In this document: piece by piece, positions 45,542 to 55,896 of the stretch
Position numbering within the stretch: the stretch's first letter is position 1
Layout of the letters: the number at the start of each line of letters is the position of its first letter
Assembly (NCBI RefSeq): GCF_016808335.1
Contig: NC_053138.1
Span: forward strand, 57,504,951 to 57,568,950
DNA length: 64,000 bases
Direction: 5' to 3'
Source of the DNA: Panicum virgatum
Lineage: Eukaryota; Streptophyta; Magnoliopsida; Poales; Poaceae
Notes under the pieces: model-generated
Told to the model about the DNA's origin: nothing
Database searches by the model: none
What the model saw: the letters and a program-made list of their open reading frames with translations, nothing else
Position numbers and translations under genes: made by a program

Positions 45542-46282
45542 TCAATGCACGACGCCCACCGGCGCGGCGGCGGCGACGTCGATGCTCCTCTGGCCCGGGA
45601 GCGCGAGCATGGCGGTGTGGTCCAGAAAGTCCTTGAGCCTGGCGACGGCCTCGACGACGGCCCTGAGCTCGTCGGCGCGCGCGAACCCGCACGCGCCGGC
45701 GGTCCGGACGGCGTAGACGTAGAAGGTGACGCAGCCCTTGCGGAACTTGAACCGCGCCATCTCCGGCGCGCCCGGCGCCGCGCGGATGAGGCGGCGGCCG
45801 ACGTCGCCGAGCGGGACGACGCCCGGCCACGCGGCGTCCGCGGCGGCCTTCATGGCGGCGGACTCGAAGACGAAGACAGCGGCCTTGGAGTTCTTGGTGC
45901 CCAGCCCCAGCGTCAGGGTGTGCCACGCGTGGTGCGCCAGGATGGCGAAGTTGGTAGGGATGTACGCCGTCGTCGTCGGCGCGAACGACAGCGCGTCCCC
46001 GGCGGCGGCGGCGGCGGCGCCGGCGCCGGGGGCGGGCGCCGCGCGGAGGAGGTGCGGGAGCTCGAGCGGGGCCGCGCGGCGCACGGTGAGCGCGCGCGTG
46101 ACGAGCTGCGCGCCGAAGCGGAGGCCCTTGACGTCCGCGCACGGCGCGAAGAGCGCGTCCAGGGACCCCGGGCCCGCCGCGGCGGCGCTGGCCTTGGACT
46201 TCTTGGACGCCGCCGCGTCGTGGCTGCCCTTGGACTTGGACTTGGACTTGGACTTGCTCTTGGACGACTTGGGCTCCGCCAT
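45542..46282 (-). CDS. Intronless plant protein of unknown function, 246 aa
   Basis: The frame starts at ATG 46282 (MAEPKSSK) and ends at 45542. Residues 7-18 are a Ser-Lys dipeptide repeat and about 20-40 are Ala/Lys-rich, so the N-terminus is basic and disordered. From about 45 on it looks folded: GLRFGAQLVTRALTVRR, then AYIPTNFAILAHHAWHTLTL, KAAVFVFESAAMKAAAD and ARFKFRKGCVTFYVYAV. Very high GC, open reading over the full length and a sharp drop in GC outside support a real gene. I do not recognise the family. No signal peptide or membrane segment is seen; the basic start could be a nuclear signal. Confidence 0.75.
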   Translation of the reverse strand: MAEPKSSKSKSKSKSKSKGSHDAAASKKSKASAAAAGPGSLDALFAPCADVKGLRFGAQLVTRALTVRRAAPLELPHLLRAAPAPGAGAAAAAAGDALSFAPTTTAYIPTNFAILAHHAWHTLTLGLGTKNSKAAVFVFESAAMKAAADAAWPGVVPLGDVGRRLIRAAPGAPEMARFKFRKGCVTFYVYAVRTAGACGFARADELRAVVEAVARLKDFLDHTAMLALPGQRSIDVAAAAPVGVVH

Positions 46283-47620
46283 TGTCGACAATGGCTGGCC
46301 GCCGGCGAGGTCTTACCTTCCTGAGTGGCTTAGCTGGTCGCTGTGCTATGCGCTGTGTTGCAGAGACAGGGGGGGGGGAGGTGCCTCTGAGCTTGAAGGC
46401 GTCAGGAAGAGAGATGAGAGGGAACAGGGGAGCTGGAAGGAGGTGGGGTTGGTCAGAGCAGTTAAGAGGACAAGATTTCCCTCCATTTTGATATCTTTTC
46501 CTTTTCAATTATTCTAATTCAACGTTGTCCATTTTGATATCTTGATAATTTCGCATTGTCCCTGTCGCCTGCTTTTCAGGGAATCCCAATTGAGTGTTTC
46601 AGAAAAAGGGTCCCTGGAGATTCCAGCTTCAGGACAGGCACCACCTTTCATTTTCTTCCTCTTTTAATCTCTCTGAAGAATCTGAATTCGTTCCTGTTGC
46701 TGTTCCAGCCAATCTGATTCCTGTACCCTCACATGATTCAGCTCGATTACAACTCACGATAATCTGATAGAAGGATTATTACATTCTGAATTTCTGATTT
46801 CTGCAGGCTGTGCAGAAATATATACCTGCCTGCAACCAGATCTGGGGCGTGCAGATTGGAACAGTAAACTGCCAAAGGAATAAGTAAGAAAAAAGAACTG
46901 TAAACTATCTTGATGAAAGAATCAGGCTGCAGGGAGGGGAGGATCAACCGAGCTGGTAATAGCTGAGCAGCAGCATGTCTCTGAATATAATACGGCACGC
47001 CCGTGGCCGCGTCGCGCTAATCAGTGCGGGTTCATGTGCTGCAGGACCTGTGCCATGTGCCGCTGCTTCCCTCTTCCCTTGCCTTGTGCGTCGTCGTCAG
47101 GGCCTGGCTTCTTCATGTGAGCTAGCTAGCGCATCCCCATGCCGTGATGCGCTGCTAGATGGATCACTGTGTTGCTGCTGGATTATGCATGGAGATCATG
47201 GCCGTGTCACATCATGGTGTTGATAGCTTGGTGATGATGGTGACGGCTTGTGAGCAGTTTCATATTGGTAGATTCAGAATTCAGAGTAGGTGCGATCTTG
47301 ACAGGAGAAAATGAGATGTACTGTCTGTAAAGTGGTAGCTACAAGCCTACATCAGCTTTTAAAGTGCACGTGCGGCATGCAGGTGTTTTGATGATTTGCA
47401 ATTATTATTTGATGTTTTTTTTCATATTTTTCAAACTTTTATAGACAGGCTAAAGCAGTTGATTACACATAGGTTTTTAATTTTTTTGTCCAATTGGCCA
47501 ATTATATTCTTTGTTTTTTTTGGAAAAGATTATTTGCCCAATTATTGTCACGCTGTCCCCATCCATTCATCAGGCGGCAGGAGGCACATCTGTGCGAGCC
47601 CCCAGCCCGTCCGTTCTCAT
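46283..47620. other. Intergenic; degenerate Helitron-like 3' hairpin at 47361-47389
   Basis: No gene is supported. At 47361 AGTGCACGTGCGGCATGC matches the terminal hairpin of the Helitron at 16186 with two changes, but the CTAG end is lost, so this is an old remnant of the same family. The region 46980-47230 is GC-richer without a convincing reading frame. Confidence 0.45.
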
Positions 47621-47624
47621 ATCG

Positions 47625-48212
47625 TCTGAAGGATGTTTTTGGTCCTGGATGAAGTCCATGAGCACGGGCCTGTTCCTCACCACTGTCAAAGGCCTGCTAT
47701 CGTAGTGGTAGCATCGCTGCAGGCACTCCCCAGAGGTCCTGGGTTCGATCTCTCTCGGGGGCGAATTTCAGCTCTGGGGTTAAAAAAACTCCCTCGCTTG
47801 TCCCAGTCCAAAGCACTGTGGAGCCCGGCCTAACTCATAAGGTGACGGGCCCCGTGTACGGATGGGGCAGGAGGTCGGGGGTTTTCTTGACCTGCTGTGA
47901 GAAGGTCATTCTATCTCTCAAACAATACCGTGGGGGCGGTCTCACCCCCGCAGGTCAGTTTTTTTTTTCCTCACCACTCTGTTCATGTTGTTCTATCTGA
48001 GCAGCGCGCTCGTGGCCGTCGTCGGCATTGTCACCGGGGGCGCTTGGGTGCGGTGGCCGTCGTCGGCATCGTCACCGGGGGCGCTTGGGTGCGGGACAAC
48101 CTGGATGACAGGAGGCTGAGCCTGTTGTACTGGATGCTCGCCGTGCTCAACATGCTCAACTTTGTGGGGGTTCCTCTGTTTCACGAGCCTGCAAGAGTAC
48201 AAGCGCTAGGCG
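47625..48212 (+). pseudogene. NPF (NRT1/PTR) transporter C-terminal fragment, SINE-disrupted
   Basis: Before the SINE the sequence reads MKSMSTGLFLTTV, and after it FLTTLFMLFYLSSALVAVVG, then LSLLYWMLAVLNMLNFVG. These are the last transmembrane segments of proton-coupled nitrate/peptide transporters. An extra G at about 48167 shifts the frame; correcting for it, the expected ending LCFTSLQEYKR and stop appear at 48212. A 42-bp tandem duplication (GTGGCCGTCGTCGGCAT...) lies at 48013-48096. The rest of the gene is absent, so this is a 3' fragment. Confidence 0.75.
47687..47966 (+). mobile_element. SINE inserted in the NPF fragment
   Basis: A tRNA-derived head (GTAGTGGTAGCATCGCTG, then GGTCCTGGGTTCGATCTC) is followed by a body ending CCCCGCAGGTCAG and a T-run. 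Flanks TTCCTCACCACTGT and TTCCTCACCACTCT form a 14-bp target duplication with one mismatch. The body matches the SINE at 48685. Confidence 0.85.
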
Positions 48213-48684
48213 CCCGCCGCGGCGGTCACGGCTATCACGCAGGTCGTGGAGCTGACGAGTCATAGCGCTCTCAGGGTGTTTGACGTATTGACTATTAGGG
48301 GTTTTATGTTGGATGAGGTTGTTTTTACTGAAAACATACCATTTAACTAATCACAATTTTATTGATATAGAACCATCAGTCTCTAGCTATAAGTGCAAGG
48401 ATACATGCAACGCAACTGAAAACTGCAGCAGATAGATTGATAGATTAAAGGTACTGGTTGCCAAAAAATTTAGCAACAACATAGAGCATGTATAGTCAAG
48501 TTGCAGAAATTTTAAGACGGCGTGCACCAGAATGGAATTGAAGAAGGACCCAAACATTTCTGAACATGAACATCTAGTTTGAATGAAGCAGATTTCCGAG
48601 CCTGTCTCATCATGCAGTTCACAGCCGTAGCGCCACAACAACTTGAAACGAACGCAAAGGCCACATCTCTTTCTATCTTGACCA

Positions 48685-48939
48685 GCCAAAGGATGTCGTG
48701 CCGGTTGGTTCCGGCAGTCCGGCGGCACTCCGGAGGTTGTGGATTCGATCCCTGGAAGGGGCGAATTTCCGCCTACCGGTTAAAAAAACCCCCTCGTTTG
48801 CTCCATGTCCAAAGCACTGTAAAGGCCTCGTGTACGGGTGGGGCAGGGGTTCGGGGGTTTTCTTGGCCTGCTGTGAGAAGATCTTCTACCTTTCAAACAA
48901 TGCCGTGGGCGGTCTTACCCCGGCAGGTCAAGTTTTTTT
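48685..48939 (+). mobile_element. Second SINE of the same family
   Basis: The body shares CAAAGCACTGTAAAGGC, GGGTTTTCTTGGCCTGCTGT and CCGGCAGGTCA with the SINE at 47687. Flanks TTCTATCTTGACCA at 48671-48684 and 48940-48953 are a perfect 14-bp target duplication. The B box reads GGTTGTGGATTCGATCC. Confidence 0.85.
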
Positions 48940-49455
48940 TTCTATCTTGACCAAAAGGATCTCACCAAACCACACACAGACAAAGTTGCGACGTCCGGCT
49001 CGAATGAGGGGCTCTCTGTTATCGCTTTCTTAGCTGCCCGGCTCCTCATACCTACCGGTCTGGCCGGTTGACCATGCTGCTCATGGCCGGCTTTGTAGCA
49101 ACGCCTTAAAGCATACGAGGCAGCCGAGCGTTTTCTGCTCATCCCGGCAAGCTTCCTCTGATTCTGATGACTTCAGCACTTCCCAGCCTAGCTCTGAAAT
49201 ATTTCTCTTGACTCCTACTCCTGAAAAATAGATTTTACTGACAATATGATTTGGAATCCAAAATCAATATTGTACGCAGATGTTAATGAACAAACAATAT
49301 GCATATTAATTATTTTGTTTCTTTCTAAAAATAACAAATAGGTTGCTCTGTTACCCACTCTAATGTTACAACTGTGTAACTTAACAAGGATGAGAATATA
49401 CTTTTCACTATCAGTGTCTTTTACTGACAGTTTATGTCAAGATGGGAAGCAGCTT

Positions 49456-49677
49456 GAGCTCTCAAGCACATTAACTATGTCATCCAAGCAGCTACGGAGC
49501 ACACGAGCAGGGATGACCATCGCCATGTATTTTTTTTTCCACCAGAAGCTTCCACTTATGGCTCTTGAGCTCTCAAGCACATTAACTATGTCATCCAAGC
49601 AGCTACGGAGCACACGAGCAGGGATGACCATCGCCATGTATTTTTTTCCACCAGAAGCTTCCACTTATGGCTCATCA
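49456..49677. repeat. Two tandem 111-bp repeats
   Basis: GAGCTCTCAAGCACATTAAC starts copies at 49456 and 49567 with near-identity, including CCACCAGAAGCTTCCACTTA. The minus strand is open across both copies (ARVLRSCLDDIVNVLESS twice); I do not recognise this sequence, and the high identity suggests a recent duplication. Confidence 0.85.
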
Positions 49678-50311
49678 TGTGGTCACCATTGTCCATCCAT
49701 CACAAACTATGACCACACTGTGTCCTAAAAATCCTAGAAAAAATAAATATACAAACCATGCAGGAGAATGTAGATGTGCATGTGTTTTTGGCAACAACAC
49801 ATTTTGCTCTAATAGTGCATCTCTACTTCTCTAGCACCCGTAAGTGTCCTACTTACACATGCTTGTCTGAAGAAATAGGATGGAATTGATCACAAAGAGT
49901 CAACTTGAGATAATACAGTAAAAAGAAGAGAAACTCAAAGCGTTTCTCATGCACAAAGAAGAATCACTATTCAAGCTAAGAGTCCACAGGATGCGGTTAT
50001 CTTGGTACTCCCCGATTGCAATGTGTTATATACAGTTGATAGAAGCTTATAATCTCCTCGGCAATGAAAGCGACCAATCACATTACAATTGCTCGAGGGC
50101 CAAGAAGAATGCAATCTTTATCTGAAAAATAGCAAGAGCTGCGTACTCATCTCGCAGGCAAAACAACGAACACCTGGCGCGCGACGGCGCCATGGACTGA
50201 CTAAACACCAGGATACTTGGCCAGTTGGCCAACGGCGCAACCGCGAGGATCGAAGGTGAGGCGACAGCGAGAAGAGAAAGGGAGGGAAACGATGGGTCGG
50301 TGGGCCGTACT

Positions 50312-50479
50312 CTGGTGCGAGGACTGGAGGGAGCGGTCGACGGTCTGGAGCTCACGCGCGGGGAGGCACAGCAGCAGCACCGCCACGCACGCCAGCATGT
50401 CCTCGCGCCCGCCCGCCCCGGGAGCGGGCTGCGGCGGCGTCTGCGCCGGAGATTGCGACGGCAGCGGCGGATCAGCCAT
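50312..50479 (-). pseudogene. MED28-like Mediator subunit, 5' fragment
   Basis: From an ATG at 50479 the minus strand reads MADPPLPSQSPAQTPPQP, then EDMLACVA and LCLPARELQTVDRSLQSSHQ. The LPARELQ-x-VDRS-x-x-SHQ block is characteristic of plant MED28. The expected continuation (IDVERHARDF-type helix) is absent, and a few residues are missing before LCLP. It looks like a truncated first exon. Assignment is from memory of the family and moderately secure. Confidence 0.5.
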
Positions 50480-50612
50480 GATAGAGATGGAGAAGAGAGG
50501 GATGGAGGATCGGTTTGCCTCCAATTTGTTTCGTTTGGATAAGTCCTCCTCGGACAAGGAGGGGAGGAGGGGAGGTGGCGCGCGCGCGGGGGGCGAGCGA
50601 GGAAGCGGTGGC

Positions 50613-50762
50613 CAGGGGCGGAGCCACATGGGGGGCGGGCAGGGGCCTGGCCCCTAATTCCATTAATTTCATTTAGAATCTCTAATTAAATACAAAATTA
50701 TACTATGATTTCTCTAATTAGCTTTTGGCCTCTCTCATTTGGAATTCCTGGCTTCGCACCTG
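50613..50762. mobile_element. hAT-type MITE, 150 bp, 8-bp target duplication
   Basis: The ends CAGGGGCGGAGCCA and TGGCTTCGCACCTG are inverted repeats flanked by GCGGTGGC on both sides (50605-50612, 50763-50770). The 8-bp target fits hAT. It lies 130 bp upstream of the MED28-like fragment start. Confidence 0.85.
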
Positions 50763-50920
50763 GCGGTGGCGCGCGTGCGGCGAGCGAAGAGGCGGTGGCG
50801 CGCGGGCGCCATCAAGCGGTGGCGGTGGCGTGCGCGAGGCGGGCGGGTAAGAAAACCGTGTGGTGAGAAAAAATTATGTTTTCGGCCGAAATGCTCCCTA
50901 ACATGTAGTTTTTGTTTTAT

Positions 50921-51175
50921 GGGTCTCCACCTCTTTACACCTCCATCGGCTCTGACATGCGGATCCGGTGTGAGGAGTACGGCCGGCCCAGTTTAGATAA
51001 GAAAAGTTATTAATTATTTTCGATTTTTATAGTATATATATATATAGTCTCCACCTCTTCCCATCTCTCTCGGCTCTGATATGTGGGTCCGACGTGACGG
51101 GTATGGTGGACCTAGTTTAAATGAGAAAGATTATCAATTGTTTTCGATCTTTATAGTATATATATAAATATAGAT
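50921..51175. repeat. Two tandem repeats of about 127 bp
   Basis: GTCTCCACCTCTT starts both copies (50921, 51048); both end in TTTTTATAGTATATATATA-type sequence. Divergence is about 15%. Confidence 0.75.
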
Positions 51176-52424
51176 ATAGATTGGGAATTAAACAAGTTTA
51201 ACAGCATTAATTTAGAAGAATCTCTGGTACAGGCGGGAATTAAACAAGTTCAACACCATGGCGCGGCCCCCGTAGGCAAGGTAGAGCGGTGAGCCTGGTC
51301 TATCGAACTTCGAACAGCCCCCTAAAATAGGTTAGGAAGGGAAAATCGACATTGAGCGTGTGCATGAGACCAGAACTTTCTGCCGTCCGGTGAATTTGGA
51401 GGTACTCGTTCAATGAGGTACACTCCCTCCTCGGTTATCCATCCCAACATGGTAGAAAATTACTTTCTTTTTAATGAAAAATGTGTTTAGTCACGGTCAC
51501 GTAAAAAAACATGGTAGAAAATTACTAAATTAACACCCTATATAAATAATGGATTACCTACCCCGCCAATTTCTCATGCATGACAGACTAGCTTTAGCTT
51601 TACGACATTGCTCAATCTTTTTTCTCACGAAACACTAAAAATGTGTCTCATATCTGATTCATATTAAAAAAAATAATTAGTGTTATAAAAGAACAACAAC
51701 TTGATATAAAACGACATAAAAAATTTAAAATTGCATGGAAGAGTTATCGAGTCTTTTTCAATCGATTGTTTGTCGTCCACCGGAGCTTGAATAATGAACT
51801 GGAAAAGCAACAAGAGAAAGGGCACCTGCATCTTTTGGATGAAATCTGAATGGAAACTCGAGTATAGATTAGGCCACGTAGCCTCCAAAATGTCGACCAT
51901 TGGATCGCTGACAAGTTAAATCGGGCCATCATTCTAAGAGCAAGTAGCAGACTGAATGATGAGGTGGTAGAGAGAGAACTAGAGTGGGTTGTAAGCTTAC
52001 AGCCAGGATTGACACAAGAATTAAAAAGATTTTGTGAGATGAACAAATAGACTATGTATTAATGATGAAGAGCTAAACCACTATACAAGTAGACTGAGAG
52101 ATGAGCTACAAAAAATTCTTACAGCCAGCAGTGGACTAAAGCATTAGTCTTGCTCGAAGGCCGCCTCCATCCCAAGCACTGCACTCTCCGGACCTATTTC
52201 AACCACGCGGTCCATGCCGGCAGCCTGGCACGAGGATGAAGATGATACGCGATTGGTGGGCAGGACACTACCAGCCGTCGTACTGCGGTGCCGGTCTGTC
52301 TTGCAATCGGCGCGGCCCCAACGTCTTCCACGGTCCATCGCTGAGCTCCGCGCCGATGAGATGCCACGATGCCACTCCGCGACGCGCGGAGCGCTGACGT
52401 AGGCTTCCTTTGCAGGAGGACCTC
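51176..52424. other. Intergenic with a decayed coding-like stretch
   Basis: At 51895-52050 the plus strand reads DHWIADKLNRAIILRASSRL then NDEVVERELEWVV and LTQELKRFCEMNK before a stop. A neighbouring frame at about 51796 reads NELEKQQEKGHLHLLDEI. The charged, helical composition suggests the remnant of a coiled-coil protein gene, but I cannot name it. Confidence 0.3.
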
Positions 52425-53131
52425 CACACGGACGGAACAAACCGCGGCGGCCATCCCGCAGCTACTGAGCAATATTGGATTATCCATATTGAGGCACTTC
52501 TTGGACTATTTATACAAGAAAAAAATCTATTTTCGGTCATGCAACTATCGCCCGAGTTTAATTTTGGCCATGCAACTTTAAAACCGGATATGCTTAACAT
52601 CAAATTATCAAAATCGTTTATATTTAACCATCCGGTAGTTTTGCTGGATGATTTTGATGACATGACTGACACATGACGGTGGGACCCACATTCCAGTTTA
52701 TTTCTATCTCATATTTCTCTCTTTCTTCCCCCTCTCTCCTGTTTCTCTCTCCGCCAGGCAGGCTGCCGACGCGGCGCCGCGCGCAGGGCCGCCGCGCTCT
52801 GCGTGCTCTGCGTGGATGGGCTGGTGGGTTTGTTTATTTGTGGATGGGCTTGATAAAAAGGAAAAAGGGCAGCAATTTACAGGAAGAAGGAACACGGACG
52901 TTGTCCCTTTTCCTCCGCGCCTCCATGGCTGCGGCACGAGCTCACGGAGCTCGGCCGGAACGGCGATCCCGGTCTCCGTCTTCGAAGCTGAGGGTACGGG
53001 GAAAGAGAGGAGGGCGAGGGGATTCCACTTTGGTGTCTTTGGGCATGGAAAACGAAAGTTGGCTCTGGCGGCCGCGGCAGCCATGGCTTCGACATGCTGT
53101 AGCTCGTGGGGAGCTTACCGTGGAGGGAATT

Positions 53132-55896
53132 TGTGAGGAACCGCCCAAGTTAAACTCATTTAATCGGGTCATCATCCATTGATTCACCCAATTAAAAGAC
53201 AATAATCCCGGTAGTCCTTGAGATGCGTTCTGAACATGCTCAGGATGACACACCTCACTAAGCACAACTTGAAAACGCCATCACATATAAGCATATCCAT
53301 ACATAGAAGTCTCTTACATAAATAGATTCAAGTGATTACATTACAAGTTCAAAGTTTTGCAGCAAAATTATTTAAATATGTCTCTGCGGGCACAACCCAG
53401 AAGAGAACACCATATAGAGATAGTGCTCTACTTCAACCACCGGGCCTCAACTCTCATCCGATTCACCGTCCACGGGGTAGAAGTACCCAAAGACGGGCTC
53501 CTGCTGAGGATCACCTGCAACAACTTAACGGCAGCACCGTGAGTACAAAAGGTACTCCGCAGGGCTTATCCAACAAGGGTATAAAACCCGACTCTCAAGG
53601 AGGATGCATTTGGCTAGTAGCAAGAAAATTGGCAAGGTAATTAATTTTGCATAAAAGTATTTGATAAAGTTATAATAAGCAAAAGACTTCTATCCTATTA
53701 GCAATACACCAATCAAATTGCGTAAAGTAAAGATGATCATCATGTGAGCAAGTCAAATCTTCCATGAACTTTAGTCGGTAACTCTACACCCAAAGTCAAA
53801 GTACAAGAGCTTGCTCCTTAACCATGGAGCCCGGCTATTGCAATAGATGAAAAATCCTGCAGGGGTGTACAACTTTATCCGCACGAGGCACAAGCCCAAC
53901 GCCCATATCCATGGCCTAGGATAAGGGTTGAATCATGCCCTCAACCTTTCGCATACCCACACTCAACTATGAATGAACGGTCGGAATGGTTAGATGCACC
54001 GCACGACGGCCGATCACACCTCAACCAACCCCGCACCGAATCCGGTCAAGGCAAAGTGTGACTTATGGTACTTGGCTTGCCATTCTCATAATTTGGCATG
54101 TGGTCTGTACGCATAAGTGCTCAAGTATCAAAGCAATGGGGTCACAGGCCTTAATCAATCCAACCAATCACTAAGCCAAATGAGCTCCATCTCACTTGAC
54201 CCTACCATTCATGCTCAAGTCCGCATCATATTACAAGTGGTTCAACTTTTAAAAACTAAGCAAGCAACATATTGCTCGCGGGTGGTGGTGACCTTGCCAC
54301 CTCCCGACTTCTACCGGAACTAAGCATAAATAAGTAATTAAATCGGGACGCCTACACAAGCATACTCACCTAAAAGGATTTATTCTAAATCAAGGAAGGT
54401 AATGCATACGATAGGAGCTAATCAAACATTTATACCATAGACTTATGCACAAATAAGACTCAAATATTTTAATTGATCCAAAATAGGGTAAAAAATGCTT
54501 AGGTGCCTGCCTTGATTCACCAAAGAAGTGTCGTCGACGACGGACTCCGACTCGGTCTCAACTTCCACTTGAGCTTGCGCTTCGGTCTCTACACGAGTGC
54601 AATGGTACTTGATAAATAAATATGTCATGAATGAGTTGAAAAAGACATGAGATGACACATTAATTGTTCAAATAATTAATTTAATTATCTTGGGGTAAAA
54701 CATAATTTTAATTGATTCTTGACATCATACTGAAGCTAACAAAATTTATTTCACATTATTCTGAGCTATATGCAATTTTATATAAATTACACAAGATAAG
54801 ACATGCAGATGCATCCAAACAGAAAAGCTGATTGGGCTGGTACTGCATAGTGCTACAGTAACCGTGGACAGTCCGCCCTTGAGGCCCGGACGGTCCGCCG
54901 GTGAAATTCGGGACGGGTTCCAGAAAAGGTTTGGTTCTGTGTGTTTGTTCAGAAATGTACTGCGGACCGTCCGGTACTGTACTACGGACCGTCCGCCGTA
55001 CAAAGGCATATTGGGCTCCAGAAACACACCGTTCATGTATAGGATTTGGAAATGAACTGCGGACCGTCAGCAGGTGAAGGGCGGACCGTCCGCCGTTCAA
55101 AAGAAAAATGAAATCCAGAAATGACCCGGTTCTGTTTGTGTGCCGAGAAGTGTACTGCGGACCGTCCGGGAGTAAATGTCGGACCGTCCACCATACAACG
55201 GACTGGAAAACAACTTTCTGTGAGGTTTCTGGTGGTTTCGATGTGCAAGTGACGGACCGTCCGCCGGGTTCGAGCGGACCGTCCGCAAAAACTCAGAGAC
55301 GCACCGGCGAGGCCGCTGGCGACAAGTCCGGCCACGGCTTTGGTCGGGGTTTGTTCTTAAAGACTTCTAGGAGTGTCTAGAACTCATTATAAGGGATGGA
55401 TTTGATGGGAACCGATATTTGGAAGCTCTAGACCAACAATAGTGAAGAAATCCAAAATAAAACCCTAGAACTCAAATCCTAGAGAAGAGAGAATGATTCG
55501 GGAAGGAAGAGAGCTCACCGACGATGGCTAGGACTCAGATGAGGTGCCACAAGTTGGAGTAGAGCGGCCTTGGAGAAACTTGAGCTCGGGCTTGACCTTA
55601 TCCTTGAAGTAGAGGAAGAAGAACTTGGGAAAACTTGGGGGAAAACTTCAATCCCGGGGAAGAAGATAATGGCTAGGCGGTGGAGCTCGGCGACGACGAC
55701 CTCCGGTGAAGCTCCGGCGAGGGTGGAGGCTACAAATGGGGAAGGAGCTATGGGGGCTCCCCCATGGCGCCTAGGAGAGGAGAGGGGTCGGGTTGGGGAA
55801 GAAATGGATAAGGAGAGATAAGAGAGGAGAGTCTGTTCGAGCTAAGAATGAGTTGAATGAGCAGGGGCGGACAGTCCGCGAGAGCGGGCTGTTACA
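53132..55896. mobile_element. Solo LTR, 2.77 kb, nested in the MULE
   Basis: The termini TGTGAGGAACC and GGGCTGTTACA give TG/CA ends, and GAATT flanks both sides (53127-53131, 55897-55901). No second LTR or internal domain is present, so this is a solo LTR left by recombination, or an unusually long terminal repeat of a non-autonomous family. Short frames inside are treated as chance. Confidence 0.75.
54866..55284. repeat. Five-unit 97-bp array of paired GGACCGTCC palindromes
   Basis: Palindromes start at 54866/54888, 54964/54986, 55061/55083, 55159/55181 and 55254/55276. Spacing within each pair is 22 bp and between units 95-98 bp. Most read GGACCGTCC within CGGACCGTCCG; a further copy (GGACAGTCC) is at 55869. 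Sequence between palindromes is less conserved than the palindromes. Confidence 0.85.

Noticed and set aside
45545..46517. Three frames over 250 codons overlapping the gene at 45542
   Set aside because: Arg/Gly/Ala-rich shadow translations of a GC-rich exon; only the chosen frame has balanced composition.
52704..53182. Frames of 106-169 codons within the MULE
   Set aside because: Several overlap on both strands in GC-rich sequence and are cut by the solo LTR; captured gene sequence is possible but not shown.
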